From a bacterium A37T11 (GTDB taxonomy: Bacteria > Bacteroidota > Bacteroidia > Sphingobacteriales > Sphingobacteriaceae), in NCBI GenBank assembly GCA_900109895.1, contig FOBR01000007.1, positions 1-64,000 on the forward strand: 64,000 bases of DNA, in the 5' to 3' direction. The notes beneath the pieces were generated by a model. That model saw only the letters and a list, made by a program, of their open reading frames with translations. It did not search any database and was not told the origin of the DNA. Each line of letters starts with the position of its first letter. Position 1 is the first letter of the stretch. This document shows positions 50,875 through 60,159 of the stretch, one piece after another. The translations under genes and the position numbers were made by a program.

Positions 50875-53800
50875 TTAAAAGGAAGCACTTAAACCAAAGG
50901 AAATACTGCGCGCTAATGGCTGCGCATATGGATCGCCATAGGTTTCTGGGTCAAAATAGCCGTCATAATTGCTGCCGAATACGAGCAGATTGCGTGCTTC
51001 TACATTAAACCGCAATGAGGCAGCTTTTATCTTCCCGCTGATCCTGCTGGGCAGGGTATAACCTAGCCGGATGCTGTTAATGCGAATAAAGCTAATTTCT
51101 TTGGTCCAAATGTCCAAATCGTTATAAGAAGTCCCCGGATCGTTATCAGAAAGCCAGGAATAGGCCATCCAACGGTTGGTTACGTCAATTGAGGTACTGC
51201 CAATGGCCGGCAAATTGCCGCCTGGGTTGGAAGGGCTGTAGGCATTCAAGATGTCGCGTACTTGATTGACCCCCCGGTCTACGGTGGCCGGATTGTAGGG
51301 TACCGAACGGCGCCTCCACTGGTTCAGGTTAAATACTGCCGAAACAGTGAGGTCAAACTGATGGTATCCGAATCGGTTGATGAGCCCACCTGAAAATTTA
51401 GGATCCATACTCCCTTTATACGTAAACAAATTTTGATAAGCCTTTGCATCCAGGTTGCTTTCTACGAGATATCCTGGTAAAAAATCGGCGTATGGATCTT
51501 TCAATCCGTAAAAATCTTCATAAGACACAGCTTGGCCCTGCTTGTTGACGAATAACGGTAACCCGTCGGCATCCAGGCCAGCTGTCTGAAGTACAAACAG
51601 CCCGTTTAATGGGTAACCTACTTGTTTGCCTGGGTCGTATATATTGGGGTCTTGCTGAACTTGGGTGAGCCGGTTATTGTTGTGGGCTATGTTAAAATCG
51701 GTGCTCCAGCTAAAATGCGCGTGACTGATGTTGCGGGTAGATATCGTAAGTTCGATGCCTTCGTTTTTAACACGTGCCCAATTGCGGGTCACAAATTCAA
51801 ATCCTGTTTCCAGTGGAAGTGGACTGAGATCTACTAGGTCGCGGCTGCTTCTGTGGTAATAATCGGCAGTGATCTGGACGGCATTATGAAATAGTCCTAG
51901 GTCAAGTCCGGCATCAATGGTAGCGGTCCGCTCCCATCGAAGCTTGTCATTAGGAGGAGAACTAACCACAATAGAGGTTTCATTTCCTCCTGGAAGAATG
52001 GACTCATTGCCATATTGGCCTACGACAAATGGATAAGTATTTCGGTCTACATTACCCTGCAGACCGTAAGAGAGCCGCACTTTAAGGTCAGAAAGCCAGC
52101 CGACATGCTGCATGAACGATTCCTGAATCGCATTCCAAGCGCCTGATATAGACCAGATGGGCAAATAACGGTATTTGGGATCTACGCCAAACATATTGGA
52201 CCCGTCATATCGAAGGCTTCCATAGAGGGTATATCGCTGGTCATAGCTGTAAGAACCCAAAGCAAAAAATGAGGCGTATGATGTCTCATTACGTGTTTTT
52301 GTGTATGGACTAAAGGTTTTGTCGTTTGCAAAGTCATTATTCGGAAAAACAATATTTTGCGTGGTGAGTGTTTCTGGATTATAACCAAAACCTTTGCTAT
52401 TAATACCTGTGCTATTGGTGCGGCGCAATTCGGTACCGGCAGTAAGGTCTAATTCATGTTTCTGAACAAATGTGTGTACGTAATGGGCAAATGATTTCCA
52501 GTTATACTGAATATCCCGGCTATTAAAGTTTTCTATTACGCCACCCTGTGGCAAAAAGTAATCGTAAGTTTTGGTGTCCCGGTCATAATAACGGGAGCGC
52601 TCTCGGATTTTTCGGGTGTAATAGGAGGCTTGATCGCCAAATCGTTCAGTACCGGTATCCTCAAATTGCAATCCCAATTCTGTGTGTAATTGCAGCGATG
52701 GCAACACTTGGTACTGCAGGTAGGCTAATGACTTGACGCTTCGATTGTCAAGATCGTAGTGGGTGTTTTTCCGTTCTTCCACTGCATTAAATGGGACGTA
52801 GGTGTCTTTGCTATACCCTTCAATATCGGGATCATAAACAAAATTACCCGTGGCATCCCGAACGGTTAAATAAGGGTTTACCGTGCGTAGGTAATAGGAT
52901 GGATTAGAGAATGCATCGGCGTCCTGGATAAAGTTGTTTCGTTTGGATGTGGAACCCAGAATGCTTAGGCCGGCTTTCAGCTGATTGCTTAGCTGGATGT
53001 TGGTTTTGAGGGTTAAGGAGTAGCGGTTCATGTCTACTCCTTTGGTTGCTCCTTTTTCATCGTAGTAGCCCGCCGATAAGTAGTAATCGTTACGGTCACT
53101 GCCTCCGGATATGGAAGCGGTATATTGTTGATTCAGTGTGTTCCGGTAAAGTTCCTTACCCCAATTGGTATTGGTTTGCCGAAGCTGGGCAATGGCGTCC
53201 TGAGCCTGTTGTCCATTTTGGCTGGCCAGTATTCGTGCTATCTCCCCCTTGTCAGCACGGTAGGTAAGATCTTTTCGGTCGGCCATCTGAAGTTCCCAGT
53301 CTATCTTTTCGGTGGCATTCATCAGATTTAGTTTGTTTACATCAGGGCTTTGGCTGAAAAATGTATTGGCTTGTACATTAATTCGGGCGGGGCCTGATTT
53401 TCCGTTTTTGGTGGTGATGACGATTACTCCGTTGGCAGCACGGGCGCCATAGATGGAAGTGGCTGCTGCATCTTTTAACACGGTGATATCGGCAATATCA
53501 TCTGGATTTATTCCGGCTATTGGAAAATTTTGCAGGTTATTAATGTTATCTTTTTCAATAATATTGTTAGGTAATGCTGTGCCTTCCAAAGGCAGGCCAT
53601 CAACTACCCAAAGTGGATCCTGTGTGCCATTAAGCGATACGGTGCCGCGTATGCGAATCTTCGGCGCTGTATTGGGTCCTCCATTGAAATTGCTCAGTTG
53701 CAGGCCGGCTACCTGCCCTTCTAATAGTTGGTCAACACCCGATACGGCTGTTTGGCGAATTTTGTCTATTCCAACTTTGTTATATGCGCCAGTATTTTTC

Positions 53801-54189
53801 CGACGTTTGATATCGCCATATCCTGTTACGATCACTTCAGATAGTGATTGTTGGGCTGGCACCAGCGATATGTGCAGGGAGTCTGAACTTATGGCTGCGC
53901 GTTGGGTTTCATATCCGAGGTAAGTTACCGACAACCAGTTGACGCCAGCAGGAACTGTTAGAGAAAACTTACCGCTGATATCGGTAACGGTGCCAACGGC
54001 TGTCTGTCTGATTTGGTTGGGTACGCCGGTATTTTCTCCAACCGATAGGTCTTCTACCAGCACAGATACACCGGATAGCGGAGTGTGGGTTTGAGCATCC
54101 AACACTTTTCCTGTAATACGTTTGTTGGTCTGGGCGAAAGTGACCGTACTTATTAAAATAAACGCAGCGATGTATCGTAATTTTGCCAT
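50875..54189 (-). CDS. SusC/RagA-family TonB-dependent transporter (locus 4)
   Basis: This 1104-residue transporter has a signal peptide (RYIAAFILISTVTFAQ), a carboxypeptidase-like domain (about 28-125, with a long insert SVGENTGVPNQIRQTAV), a TonB-box-like VIVTGYGDIKRRKNTG, a plug with IYGARAANGVIVITTKNGKS, and a barrel ending ARSISFGLSASF. There is no STN domain. I use the ATG at 54189; the longer frame starts at TTG and would overlap the protease stop. It lies between the protease and SusD genes. Confidence 0.93.
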   Translation of the reverse strand: MAKLRYIAAFILISTVTFAQTNKRITGKVLDAQTHTPLSGVSVLVEDLSVGENTGVPNQIRQTAVGTVTDISGKFSLTVPAGVNWLSVTYLGYETQRAAISSDSLHISLVPAQQSLSEVIVTGYGDIKRRKNTGAYNKVGIDKIRQTAVSGVDQLLEGQVAGLQLSNFNGGPNTAPKIRIRGTVSLNGTQDPLWVVDGLPLEGTALPNNIIEKDNINNLQNFPIAGINPDDIADITVLKDAAATSIYGARAANGVIVITTKNGKSGPARINVQANTFFSQSPDVNKLNLMNATEKIDWELQMADRKDLTYRADKGEIARILASQNGQQAQDAIAQLRQTNTNWGKELYRNTLNQQYTASISGGSDRNDYYLSAGYYDEKGATKGVDMNRYSLTLKTNIQLSNQLKAGLSILGSTSKRNNFIQDADAFSNPSYYLRTVNPYLTVRDATGNFVYDPDIEGYSKDTYVPFNAVEERKNTHYDLDNRSVKSLAYLQYQVLPSLQLHTELGLQFEDTGTERFGDQASYYTRKIRERSRYYDRDTKTYDYFLPQGGVIENFNSRDIQYNWKSFAHYVHTFVQKHELDLTAGTELRRTNSTGINSKGFGYNPETLTTQNIVFPNNDFANDKTFSPYTKTRNETSYASFFALGSYSYDQRYTLYGSLRYDGSNMFGVDPKYRYLPIWSISGAWNAIQESFMQHVGWLSDLKVRLSYGLQGNVDRNTYPFVVGQYGNESILPGGNETSIVVSSPPNDKLRWERTATIDAGLDLGLFHNAVQITADYYHRSSRDLVDLSPLPLETGFEFVTRNWARVKNEGIELTISTRNISHAHFSWSTDFNIAHNNNRLTQVQQDPNIYDPGKQVGYPLNGLFVLQTAGLDADGLPLFVNKQGQAVSYEDFYGLKDPYADFLPGYLVESNLDAKAYQNLFTYKGSMDPKFSGGLINRFGYHQFDLTVSAVFNLNQWRRRSVPYNPATVDRGVNQVRDILNAYSPSNPGGNLPAIGSTSIDVTNRWMAYSWLSDNDPGTSYNDLDIWTKEISFIRINSIRLGYTLPSRISGKIKAASLRFNVEARNLLVFGSNYDGYFDPETYGDPYAQPLARSISFGLSASF

Positions 54190-54202
54190 GTGTGAAAAGT
54201 AA

Positions 54203-56785
54203 TTATTTTTCAATGTTTCTTGGAATTAATTGTTCATTTATGCGTAAAAGAAGGTCTTGGTAATGGGCTTGTGTCTTTATATCGCCGGCATGTAGTTTTT
54301 TGGTCAGCAGTTGTCGGATGGCCAACAGTTCGGCACGTTTTTCTGTGATCACAGGAGAGGTACGGGTCATGGACGAAACGTGAATGTTGCGAAGTAAAGG
54401 CTGACTACAGGGCAAAGATTTGGTGACTAAAACTTGGTTCAATTCTGCTAGTTCTTTCTTTTTGATCTTTTCTAGCGCCTTGTCTGTGCTGACTAGCAAA
54501 ACATCTATATAATTTTGTTGCAGCATACGTTGCTCAGCGGTCAGGCTGCTTCCGGCTATAGTTGGCGCCATGACCAGTTGCCGTGTATTTTGAAATAATT
54601 CGCCCACTGTTAAGCATGCTTTTTTGCCATATAAAAGTTCCATCTCTGTCATCCGCAGTAAGCGTTCGTCATTTAAAAGGGTATATAAAAGCCCATATTG
54701 CAGTTCACGTTGCAGGTTATTAGGGCCGTACTCAAAAAGGCCTAATGGCGTGTCACGTTCTGGAAAAGTTTTTTCAATAAGGTTCTGCGGGAATAGCCAG
54801 CGGGGCATGCTTAATGCGTTTTTGGCCAGATAATCAAATGCCCGTAGCTGAGTAAGCCGTGATACAGGTAGGTAGGCTTTTTTATGGTCACCTTTTACCG
54901 GATTTTCTAGATAGATGCCACCTATGTTGGCTAGTACTTGCTCTGCATAGGTACGCCATTGTCCTATGGCTGCCATATAGAGTTTTCCTGCTTCTGTGTA
55001 ATTGTCTCCAGGTTGTGTGGTCCAGTCAATGATCTGTGGTATTAAACGCTGCAAATTAAGCAGTCCGTAGGTGGATGCTTGGACCGCGTCGTTGCCGAGG
55101 TCCTCAGGCTGGTTACGTGGATCAATGATGGGGTCGGCATCCTGTTGCTCGCCATATCGGTACAGGGGGTCGTTCTGGTGGGTCGCTATCCAGGATCGGG
55201 TAATCGGCATTTCTGTCCACGGATCGCGGCTATCTATCCAGCGATATCCCCAAGCAATTGCGTAACGATCGTATATTCCTATTTTGGGTGAAAGCTCTGT
55301 TACTCCATCCCCTGGCTGAGCTACGTAATTAAATCGTGCGTAGTCCATAATAGACGAGGCCGTCCCGCCCATAAGGTGTGTAAAAGTTGGCGAGCGCAGT
55401 GAATCGACCGGGTAAGCCCAGGAAGCACCCATATTATGTTTTAAACCCAATGAATGGCCGATCTCATGGGAAGAAGCAAAACGGATGGCTTCGCCCATTC
55501 GATCATCGGGTATGACATTTCTCCGTACGGCAGTGTCAACTATTCCGATTTGTACTCGCATCCAGGAGCTGAGCGCAGACATCACATTATGCCACCAGAT
55601 AACGTCAGCCTCCAGGATTTCTCCTGAACGCGGATCTACTACCGAGGGGCCCATGGCATTGGCGGTAGGCGAGGCTGCGTAGGTAACTACGGAATATTGG
55701 GTGTCATCTGGGTCAATAGTTGAGGTGTCGGCAATCTCATAGGCTACAATAGCGTTTTTAAAGCCTGCTGCTTCAAATGCCTTCTGCCAGTCAGTAATGC
55801 CTGCCATGATATAGGGTTTCCATTGGCGGGGTGTGGAGGGATCTATGTAAAATTGGATAGGTTTTTTGGGGATAACCAACTCGCCTTTCAGGTAGCGATC
55901 TTTATCTTCATCGCGAGGTTCCAGCCGCCAACGGGTAATGAGCTCCCGTTTTTCCAGTTGTTGTTGTTTATCGCTAAAATACCAGCGCGGTGTGCTGAAA
56001 TATCCAATTCTGTTGTCAGAAAAGCGGGCTTTCATGGGCTGCTCGGGTAGAAGTAGCAGGTTGCTGGTAACGGTTACGGAGATGGGTATTGTGGATGGGC
56101 CTTCAGTTACACTGGTAGATAGGAGAGCGCGTACCAATACGTTTTTTTCAAAACTTTTGATCTGCTGGATGGCCGAAAGAGCCGGTTTTGGGGAGGTGCC
56201 CAGGCCGATGTCATTAAACACATCATTAAAACTTTTTTCTGAGCCGTCAAAGACCTTATTGACTTTGATGAGGACGGCAGAGGAGTCGGTGTTGTATGCT
56301 TCGATTTTAAAAGACTCAATGACCGACGGGGTATAGTTGTCTTTAACAGACCGCGCTATCGCATCTTCTCCGGATACATTGGTCTGTGGGTTGATCTGGC
56401 TGGCCCATACCGTCATTAGTTCTTTGTTCACAGTGAAACAGATGACTTTATTATCAAAGTTGATTCCCTTATTGACACCGGCTTCATTGATGGCTAAAGG
56501 GACCGAAGAGATCTTATTAACCAATAGCAGGTCTTTGCCCATTAGTTTTAGGGGTAATTCAAAATAGTAGTCTTTTTCTTTGTGGATCACGCGGATGAGG
56601 CCACTATCTATGCGAGCGCCCTTGATTAGTTTTTGAAAGGTCTTGTCGGTATCGTTGGTTAGGCTGTCTTTTTTGTCATGGAAGGTGATTTTTGAGGAGG
56701 TAGGCTTTCGCAGGATACAACTTGCAAGCAAGGTGGTTGTGCCTGCAATAATTAACATCTTAATTATGGGTTTCAGTTTGTGCAT
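54203..56785 (-). CDS. Zinc-dependent metzincin-like protease lipoprotein (DUF5117/DUF5118 type)
   Basis: This 860-residue protein has a lipoprotein signal (LLASCILRKP). DUF5118- and DUF5117-like regions (about 45-300) precede the catalytic domain. The zinc motif HEIGHSLGLKH (440-450) fits HExxHxxGxxH, and a Met-turn SIMDYA (478-483) follows, as in metzincins. The C-terminal part (DUF4953-like, about 560-860) is helical. It should degrade proteins or peptides at the cell surface or in the periplasm. It lies directly before susC in the same transcript, which suggests that its products are imported by SusCD. Confidence 0.9.
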   Translation of the reverse strand: MHKLKPIIKMLIIAGTTTLLASCILRKPTSSKITFHDKKDSLTNDTDKTFQKLIKGARIDSGLIRVIHKEKDYYFELPLKLMGKDLLLVNKISSVPLAINEAGVNKGINFDNKVICFTVNKELMTVWASQINPQTNVSGEDAIARSVKDNYTPSVIESFKIEAYNTDSSAVLIKVNKVFDGSEKSFNDVFNDIGLGTSPKPALSAIQQIKSFEKNVLVRALLSTSVTEGPSTIPISVTVTSNLLLLPEQPMKARFSDNRIGYFSTPRWYFSDKQQQLEKRELITRWRLEPRDEDKDRYLKGELVIPKKPIQFYIDPSTPRQWKPYIMAGITDWQKAFEAAGFKNAIVAYEIADTSTIDPDDTQYSVVTYAASPTANAMGPSVVDPRSGEILEADVIWWHNVMSALSSWMRVQIGIVDTAVRRNVIPDDRMGEAIRFASSHEIGHSLGLKHNMGASWAYPVDSLRSPTFTHLMGGTASSIMDYARFNYVAQPGDGVTELSPKIGIYDRYAIAWGYRWIDSRDPWTEMPITRSWIATHQNDPLYRYGEQQDADPIIDPRNQPEDLGNDAVQASTYGLLNLQRLIPQIIDWTTQPGDNYTEAGKLYMAAIGQWRTYAEQVLANIGGIYLENPVKGDHKKAYLPVSRLTQLRAFDYLAKNALSMPRWLFPQNLIEKTFPERDTPLGLFEYGPNNLQRELQYGLLYTLLNDERLLRMTEMELLYGKKACLTVGELFQNTRQLVMAPTIAGSSLTAEQRMLQQNYIDVLLVSTDKALEKIKKKELAELNQVLVTKSLPCSQPLLRNIHVSSMTRTSPVITEKRAELLAIRQLLTKKLHAGDIKTQAHYQDLLLRINEQLIPRNIEK

Positions 56786-56908
56786 GCGATGTTTGCTAAC
56801 AAATTTTTGGGGAATTTCGTGATTTAGGTGCGAATAATATAACCAGATTTCTCCAAACGGTTTAAAAATAGCGCGAATCAGGAAAATAGCGGAGCGAAGT
56901 TGGAAGGA

Positions 56909-58309
56909 CTATAATAATGGAAGTATGCATTGAAAGGTTTCTGCTTGTTTTTTCGCAGCAAACGAAGCTATGCCAAAATGTTCATAAATACTTCGAAGGT
57001 ACTGCATTCCATAGCCCGAAGGTGCTTGTGGGGTTTTTCGCGGTTGCCAGTTATTAATTACCCAAAGTTGATTGTCGAATGTGCTAATTTTGATTTGTAA
57101 AGGATTTTGTAGGGATATTTCATTGTGTTTTATAGCATTTTCAATGAGTATTTGTAAACTGAACACGGGAATTTTTTTACTAAATTGGCGTTCATCTATT
57201 TGGATTTGTAAGGGGGTTATGGACTTACCAAACCTTATTTTTAATAGGAAAAAATATTGTTTGGCAAATTCTAGTTCATCAGCCAGTGTGGCTAATTGCT
57301 GACCCTCTCCTTGTAGTACGTAGCGGTACACTCGTGCTAATTTATTAACAAATTCAACGGCAAGCATCGGTTCTTTTTGAATTAATTGTGTTAATGAACC
57401 CAATGAATTAAATAAAAAATGCGGATCAAATTTTTGCCGGATGCGCTCAAGCATTAAGATTGCGTGTTCTTTTTCGCTAGCTGATTGTGCTAGCTCAAGT
57501 CGGTGTGCTTTGCGGGTAGATCGGTTATTTAAAAATACGAGCAGGAGTAGCAGGCAGGTGGCTACAACACCCAAGCCAACCATATAATTACGTATTGAAG
57601 CGGCATCCTCTTCAAACGTAAAGTCTGGGACGGCTACGGCCAGAATCCAGGTGCCGGTTCCTGTATACAGCGGTCGGGATGTTTGCCGTACAGGTAGTTC
57701 GAGGTATTCTGATACCAGGACCGTATCTGATGGTGGTATTTTTTTGGCTAGCTTGCCAATGAGTCGTTGATCGGGGTGGATTAAGTATCGCCCATGTTGG
57801 TCAAGAACAGAAAAATAGGCACGGCTGTGCTCATTAATTTTCCAGAAATGCTGGTTCAATTGATCAAGGTCTGTATAGGAAATAAGCATACGGATTTTGC
57901 CAGCGGTGGTATCTATTGGCAATGCTTTTCTCAAATACATGTTATTTTTTATACGGATAATTGTATCATTGATCAGGCAAAGAGCTTGCCGACTACTGGT
58001 TTGCACGATAGTCAAGCTATCGCTTAGCGTGGAAGATATTCTAGCCTCTTTTAGGCTGCGATCATTGGATAGGAGGTTTGCTTTTATTAAATGTGCTGTT
58101 TTCTCAAATTGCTGAAATAGCTGATCAAATTCATGCTGTACACCTTCAGCTTTCTCTCGATTATAACTTAATAGTATACTATTGTTAATCAGTTGAAGGC
58201 GTTGGTCCAGTTTCTGGTAGATCCACGAGGAAATACCAATAAAAAGCATCATTGCGCCTATGGATATCCAGATCCATTTGATATGAAGTTGTTTTCTTCC
58301 TAAGATCAT
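56909..58309 (-). CDS. LytS-type sensor histidine kinase with extracytoplasmic Cache-like domain
   Basis: This 466-residue kinase has a first membrane helix (about 12-31), a periplasmic Cache-like sensor region (about 35-235, with ISYTDLDQLN, SVLDQHGRYLIHPDQRLIGK and VAVPDF, the pattern of small-molecule Cache domains) and a second helix (242-260). The His_kinase domain carries the phospho-accepting His297 (KFDPHFLFNSLGSL), and the ATPase region has VFSLQILIENAIKHN and GYGMQYLRSIYEHFG. It should phosphorylate the LytTR regulator at the other end of the locus. It is the first gene of the unit, 40 nt behind a good -7 element. Confidence 0.9.
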   Translation of the reverse strand: MILGRKQLHIKWIWISIGAMMLFIGISSWIYQKLDQRLQLINNSILLSYNREKAEGVQHEFDQLFQQFEKTAHLIKANLLSNDRSLKEARISSTLSDSLTIVQTSSRQALCLINDTIIRIKNNMYLRKALPIDTTAGKIRMLISYTDLDQLNQHFWKINEHSRAYFSVLDQHGRYLIHPDQRLIGKLAKKIPPSDTVLVSEYLELPVRQTSRPLYTGTGTWILAVAVPDFTFEEDAASIRNYMVGLGVVATCLLLLLVFLNNRSTRKAHRLELAQSASEKEHAILMLERIRQKFDPHFLFNSLGSLTQLIQKEPMLAVEFVNKLARVYRYVLQGEGQQLATLADELEFAKQYFFLLKIRFGKSITPLQIQIDERQFSKKIPVFSLQILIENAIKHNEISLQNPLQIKISTFDNQLWVINNWQPRKTPQAPSGYGMQYLRSIYEHFGIASFAAKKQAETFQCILPLL

Positions 58310-58348
58310 GAAACCATTTCGCTATATTTTTTGTTCATACAAACGTCC

Positions 58349-58356
58349 CAAATATA
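58349..58356 (-). promoter_or_regulatory. -7 promoter element for the kinase-protease-SusCD-regulator unit
   Basis: The minus strand reads TATATTTG, an exact TAnnTTTG match 40 nt before the kinase ATG and 10 nt after the end of the peroxidase gene. It separates the two transcription units. No -33 TTTG at the usual distance was seen. Confidence 0.5.
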
Positions 58357-58365
58357 CGCATCTCC

Positions 58366-60159
58366 TTATTCTCTGCTGTCCAAGCTGCCAATAAACGCAA
58401 TGATCTGATCAATCTCCGGTTGAGAGAGGTGCAGTGAGTCTGGCGCCAAACTTTGGTTAGGTACATGGACGCCTTGACCGGATCCGCCGCCGTCATTGTA
58501 AAACTCCATGACATCCTGGAGGGTAGGGAATACCCCATTGTGCATATAGGGGGCTGTTTTGGCTGCATTGCGTACAGAGGTAGTTTTAAAGCCGTGCAGA
58601 TAGTCGGGCACGGGAATGATGCGATACCAACCGCTATCTGGGTCAATTGTCTTGTTATGTATGGCTGAAGGGACGCCCAATACTTCTACTTCCGTTTGAT
58701 AGTATTTGGGTGGAAAAGTTCCGTTAAACAGGGGCATAAAATGGCAAGTTGCGCATTTGGCCTTTCCCATAAATAAATTGAATCCTTTTACTTCTTGTTG
58801 GTTCATGGCTTTCTTGTTGCCACGCATGTAATCGTCAAAACGACTGTTCAGTAATGTGAGGCTGCGGAGGTAGGAAGCAAGGGCATTGGCTATTTCCATG
58901 CTGTCAATACCGCTACGATTCTTACTTGGAAATACTTCAAGAAATAATTTTCGATAGCTGGGCAGCGCCCATAATTTTTTGCTGGCCTGCCTTAATGTAC
59001 TATGCATCTCATCCGGGTTGTGGATCACGTCCTGCAATTGGTCTTCCAATGTGATGGCACGTAAGTCGTAGAATAGGTAGGGCTGGAGGGCCGCATTGAG
59101 CAGGGTAGGGGTGTTGCGCAAAAGTAACTTTTTCCCGTTTATGGTTGTGTTTTTGACTAGTCCATCGGTGTAGGCATTTTCTGGGCGGTGACAGCTTCCG
59201 CAACTTCGGGTTCCTGAACCTGACAAGAGCGGTTCATTAAACAATTTTTTGCCAAGCATGGCTTTGGCCTTACTGTAATTGAAGTTATGGCCGGGAGAAT
59301 AAGCATTGACGTCAAATGCACTGCTATCAAAGAGTGTTTGGGCATCCTGACGTAACAGTCGATTGTACTTGACCAACGGAATATGCAGGCTGTCATGAAG
59401 CTGGCTGATGATGCTGCTTAGCGGATTGCCAAAGGCCGAGATGAAGATAGCCCGGTCAAACTGGTTAAAGTCAGGGTGGCTGCGCAGGTATCGAATGGCG
59501 ACTGTAAATTGGCTGTCCAATTGGTGGGAAATCCCCTGAACGGAATAGTGGGCCATCGTAGCTTGCACTGCCTGCAGGGCTGTAGCCGACTCAGCCATGC
59601 TGTGAAGAGTAAGCGGATTGTCATAGCCGGTGATGCCCAAGGTCAATATTCGGAAGACCTCCTGTTTGCAGGCGTCAAATACCTGCCAGTCTGCCAGGGG
59701 GACGTGCGTATGGTAAGAGCGGACTTCCTGGCATTGCTCCTTAAGCAAATTCAATTGCTCTAAGAGGCTAGCACGTTTTGAAGTATTTATTTCGGGGAAT
59801 ATATCGGCCTCCATGACCTGCATGCCGGCTGGCTTAAATGACCAACCGCTGGCGGGCTCCACCTCAACGACGGGTGCCCCGTTGATGAGCCGGCTATTAG
59901 TCGGGGTAAAGTATTCGGTGGCCCATTCCATTTTTTTGTAGGTATCCCTTAGTTCCAGGAAAGCAGGCTGTATGCGGGTCTGCCATTCAGACCCGGAAGT
60001 GAGCCTGGTAAATTGGTCGACAGCATATTCAAAACTGTCGACCTGGGCAAGGATGTTTTTTTTTATTTGGGCAGCCGGTGGATCTGATTGATGCCGGCAA
60101 GAAATAAATGCAATACAGATGGTGAGTCTTATAAGCGCTTTACTAAAGTTCAAATGCAT
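58366..60159 (-). CDS. Di-haem cytochrome c peroxidase with N-terminal imelysin-like extension
   Basis: This protein of 597 residues starts at the ATG at 60159; eight further codons upstream are possible. It has a lipoprotein-like signal (ICIAFISCRHQ). The N-terminal 200 residues are helical and recall imelysin-type domains (MEWATEYFTPTNSRLINGAP, GMQVMEADIFPE). The peroxidase part has two haem c sites, CGSCH (320-324) and CATCH (469-473), with the usual ENAYTDG and MHNGVFPTL segments. Such enzymes reduce peroxide in the periplasm or modify a partner protein (MauG/MbnH type). Its start overlaps the phosphoesterase gene by 17 bp, so the pair is co-translated. Confidence 0.85.
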   Translation of the reverse strand: MHLNFSKALIRLTICIAFISCRHQSDPPAAQIKKNILAQVDSFEYAVDQFTRLTSGSEWQTRIQPAFLELRDTYKKMEWATEYFTPTNSRLINGAPVVEVEPASGWSFKPAGMQVMEADIFPEINTSKRASLLEQLNLLKEQCQEVRSYHTHVPLADWQVFDACKQEVFRILTLGITGYDNPLTLHSMAESATALQAVQATMAHYSVQGISHQLDSQFTVAIRYLRSHPDFNQFDRAIFISAFGNPLSSIISQLHDSLHIPLVKYNRLLRQDAQTLFDSSAFDVNAYSPGHNFNYSKAKAMLGKKLFNEPLLSGSGTRSCGSCHRPENAYTDGLVKNTTINGKKLLLRNTPTLLNAALQPYLFYDLRAITLEDQLQDVIHNPDEMHSTLRQASKKLWALPSYRKLFLEVFPSKNRSGIDSMEIANALASYLRSLTLLNSRFDDYMRGNKKAMNQQEVKGFNLFMGKAKCATCHFMPLFNGTFPPKYYQTEVEVLGVPSAIHNKTIDPDSGWYRIIPVPDYLHGFKTTSVRNAAKTAPYMHNGVFPTLQDVMEFYNDGGGSGQGVHVPNQSLAPDSLHLSQPEIDQIIAFIGSLDSRE

